This document shows positions 62,719 to 64,000 of a stretch of 64,000 nt of DNA, one piece after another. The translations under genes and the position numbers were made by a program. The notes under the pieces were generated by a model. It ran no database searches. It had not been told where the DNA came from and was given only the letters and a program-made list of their open reading frames with translations. The stretch comes from SIG710 sp045587665. GTDB lineage: Bacteria > Bacillota > Clostridia > Oscillospirales > CAG-272. The stretch's first letter is position 1. Every line of letters starts with the position of its first letter. The stretch spans positions 15,275 through 79,274 of the forward strand of contig JAZNCT010000088.1 of NCBI GenBank assembly GCA_045587665.1, written 5' to 3'.

Positions 62719-64000
62719 ATGTTTACGGCAGAAGAAATAAAAAATATTTGGACAGATGTTAAAAAAAGCTTTGTCGATAATAACAAATTTGCCCCTTCAA
62801 CCGTTGATCTTTGGTTTAAGGATCTTTATGTTCAGAGCTTTGAGAATGAAAAAATAATTTTTATAAGCGATTCAAAATACAAAACCGGATTTATCAACGA
62901 AAAGTATATAGACACAATTTCGGAAGGTTTTGAAGAATTTCTCGGATTTGTCCCAAAAATAGAGGTCATATTCAAAGAAAAAAATATATCCGAAAATATA
63001 AGCGAAGATGTTAAGGAAAAATATGAAACATCTGCTAAAGAAAACAAAAGCGAAGAAATTTTAAAGAGCGGGATGCCAACTCTTAATTTTGAATACACCT
63101 TTGAGAGCTTTATCGAAGGAAATTCAAACACCTTTGCAAGAGCTGCCTGCTGGGCAGTTGCAAAAAATGTTGCAGATGCGGAGGAAGGGAGTACAGCATC
63201 TCAGTATAATCCCCTTTTCCTTTACGGCCCCAGCGGAATAGGAAAAACTCATCTTATGTATGCAATAACAAATAAGATACGCAAGGAAAAGCCGGATGCA
63301 ACGATAGTTTACATAAAAGGCGAGGATTTTACAAACCAGCTTATCGACAGTTTGGCAAAGCAGACTATGCACCTGTTCAGAGAAAAATACCGTATGTGTG
63401 ATATTTTGATGATAGATGATATTCAGTTTATGGCAAACAAGGTTGCAACACAGGAAGAGTTTTTTCATACCTTTAACGCCCTTTATGAAAACGAAAAGCA
63501 GATAATAATGACCTCTGACCGTCCTCCCAGAGAAATACCCGATCTTGAAAAAAGACTTGTTTCAAGATTCGAAATGGGACTGCTTGCAGATATTCAGCCT
63601 CCGGATCTTGAGCTGAGAATTGCAATTATCAAGAAAAAAGCCGAACAGGGAAATGTTTCCCTTCCGGATGAGGTTTTAACCTTCCTTGCTGAAAATCTCA
63701 GATCAAATATAAGGCAGATAGAAGGAGCTATAAAAAAGCTCAGTGCTCTTTGCTTCCTTTCCGGAAAGCAGATCACTATAGATCTTGCCAAAAATCTTCT
63801 GCATGAGCTTCTTGGAGGAGCTGAGCCTATCAGTGTTACGGTTGACAAGATATTTCTTGCTGTATACAAAAAATACGGCTTTAAGAAAGAGGAGCTTACA
63901 GGAACAAAAAGGACAAAGGATCTTGCCTTTGCAAGACATATTTCAATATACCTCATAAGACAGATAACCGAAATGTCTCTCTCTAACATAGGAAAAATAT
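62719..64000 (+). CDS. dnaA: chromosomal replication initiator DnaA (3' end outside window)
   Basis: 427 codons are visible and the frame is open at 64000. ATG has AAGGAG seven bases upstream. Domain I (1-85) carries the helicase-loader contact surface; a short Lys/Glu-rich domain II follows (to about 120). The AAA+ domain has GPSGIGKT (170-177) and LMIDDIQF (Walker B, 230-237). Domain IV starts near 385, with the signature helix GTKRTKDLAFARHISIYL beginning; the DnaA-box-binding end is missing because the window stops. Divergent to rarA. Confidence 0.95.
   Translation, partial: MFTAEEIKNIWTDVKKSFVDNNKFAPSTVDLWFKDLYVQSFENEKIIFISDSKYKTGFINEKYIDTISEGFEEFLGFVPKIEVIFKEKNISENISEDVKEKYETSAKENKSEEILKSGMPTLNFEYTFESFIEGNSNTFARAACWAVAKNVADAEEGSTASQYNPLFLYGPSGIGKTHLMYAITNKIRKEKPDATIVYIKGEDFTNQLIDSLAKQTMHLFREKYRMCDILMIDDIQFMANKVATQEEFFHTFNALYENEKQIIMTSDRPPREIPDLEKRLVSRFEMGLLADIQPPDLELRIAIIKKKAEQGNVSLPDEVLTFLAENLRSNIRQIEGAIKKLSALCFLSGKQITIDLAKNLLHELLGGAEPISVTVDKIFLAVYKKYGFKKEELTGTKRTKDLAFARHISIYLIRQITEMSLSNIGKI

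Noticed and set aside
1..64000. CRISPR arrays, tRNA and rRNA genes, phage or transposase genes
   Set aside because: No repeat-spacer array, cloverleaf-like segment, rRNA or recognisable mobile-element protein was seen on reading the intergenic regions and proteins.

Overview
The window is a 64 kb chromosomal segment of a low-to-medium GC, Gram-positive-type bacterium, most likely a gut clostridium (Clostridia, probably Oscillospirales; an inference from gene content, not a database match). Pointers are a class B sortase beside a protein with an SPSTG cell-wall sorting signal, LCP-family wall assembly, a CotF-like spore-coat protein, Soj/Spo0J partition genes with a parS site, RNase M5-like and Mini-III RNases, AsnA, TTG starts with strong Shine-Dalgarno sites, and many promoters of the form TTGACA-N17-TATAAT. 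The right edge is the dnaA side of the replication origin region: dnaA runs off the window at 64000. No tRNA, rRNA, CRISPR array, prophage or transposase gene was seen.

Layout. 1-2.2 kb: end of an LCP protein, sortase B and a likely sortase substrate. 2.4-4.8 kb (minus): FolT-like ECF S component and a membrane-anchored protein with TcaA/PEGA-like segments. 5.1-10.5 kb: RNHCP zinc protein and a four-gene Gld-like ABC cassette (ATPase, permease, GldG-like, DUF4340). 10.6-11.8 kb (minus): rplJ-rplL with promoter, L10 autoregulatory leader and attenuator. 12-15.6 kb (minus): CDF metal transporter, DUF1508 protein and PepF, from a promoter with a 180-nt leader. 15.7-17 kb: a possible small basic ORF and asnA. 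17-25.8 kb (minus): comM-like ATPase, uppP and a U32 protein in one unit; then a radical SAM protein, GNAT, AraC regulator and a large DUF5722-like lipoprotein in another. 26-28.8 kb: membrane protein, rimO, pgsA. 28.8-29.3 kb: CotF-like. 29.4-33.6 kb: an RNA-processing operon (DEDD exonuclease, DUF2007, thiI, RNase M5-like, mrnC, ppiB).

33.67-34.40 kb holds the most unusual feature: about 730 bp of non-coding DNA made of two diverged copies of one multi-hairpin unit in inverted orientation. Four hairpins are kept in both copies while their arm sequences have changed in matched pairs, and a 20-nt segment is identical. A short hairpin at 11.85-11.94 kb has the same ends.

34.4-39.5 kb: half-size TauE/SafE protein (minus), ftsK/spoIIIE, a thymidylate kinase-like gene, a DUF4353 lipoprotein and a small membrane protein. 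39.5-44.9 kb (minus): YgiQ-type radical SAM and a heterodimeric ABC exporter. 45.1 kb: a 46-codon fragment resembling a PQ-loop/SemiSWEET protein but with its own promoter and terminator. 45.3-51.8 kb (minus): recG, an MBL hydrolase and a YhaN/YhaO (SbcCD-like) pair. 51.9-55.3 kb: amidase-domain protein (plus), a MORN-repeat membrane protein, another membrane protein and serS. 55.4-64 kb: parB, parA, a second ParB/Noc-like gene with parS in its 3' end, rsmG, mnmG, rarA and dnaA. The usual rpmH-rnpA-yidC-jag-mnmE block between dnaA and mnmG is absent; rarA stands there instead.

Operons are mostly closed by symmetrical hairpins that can stop transcription from both sides.
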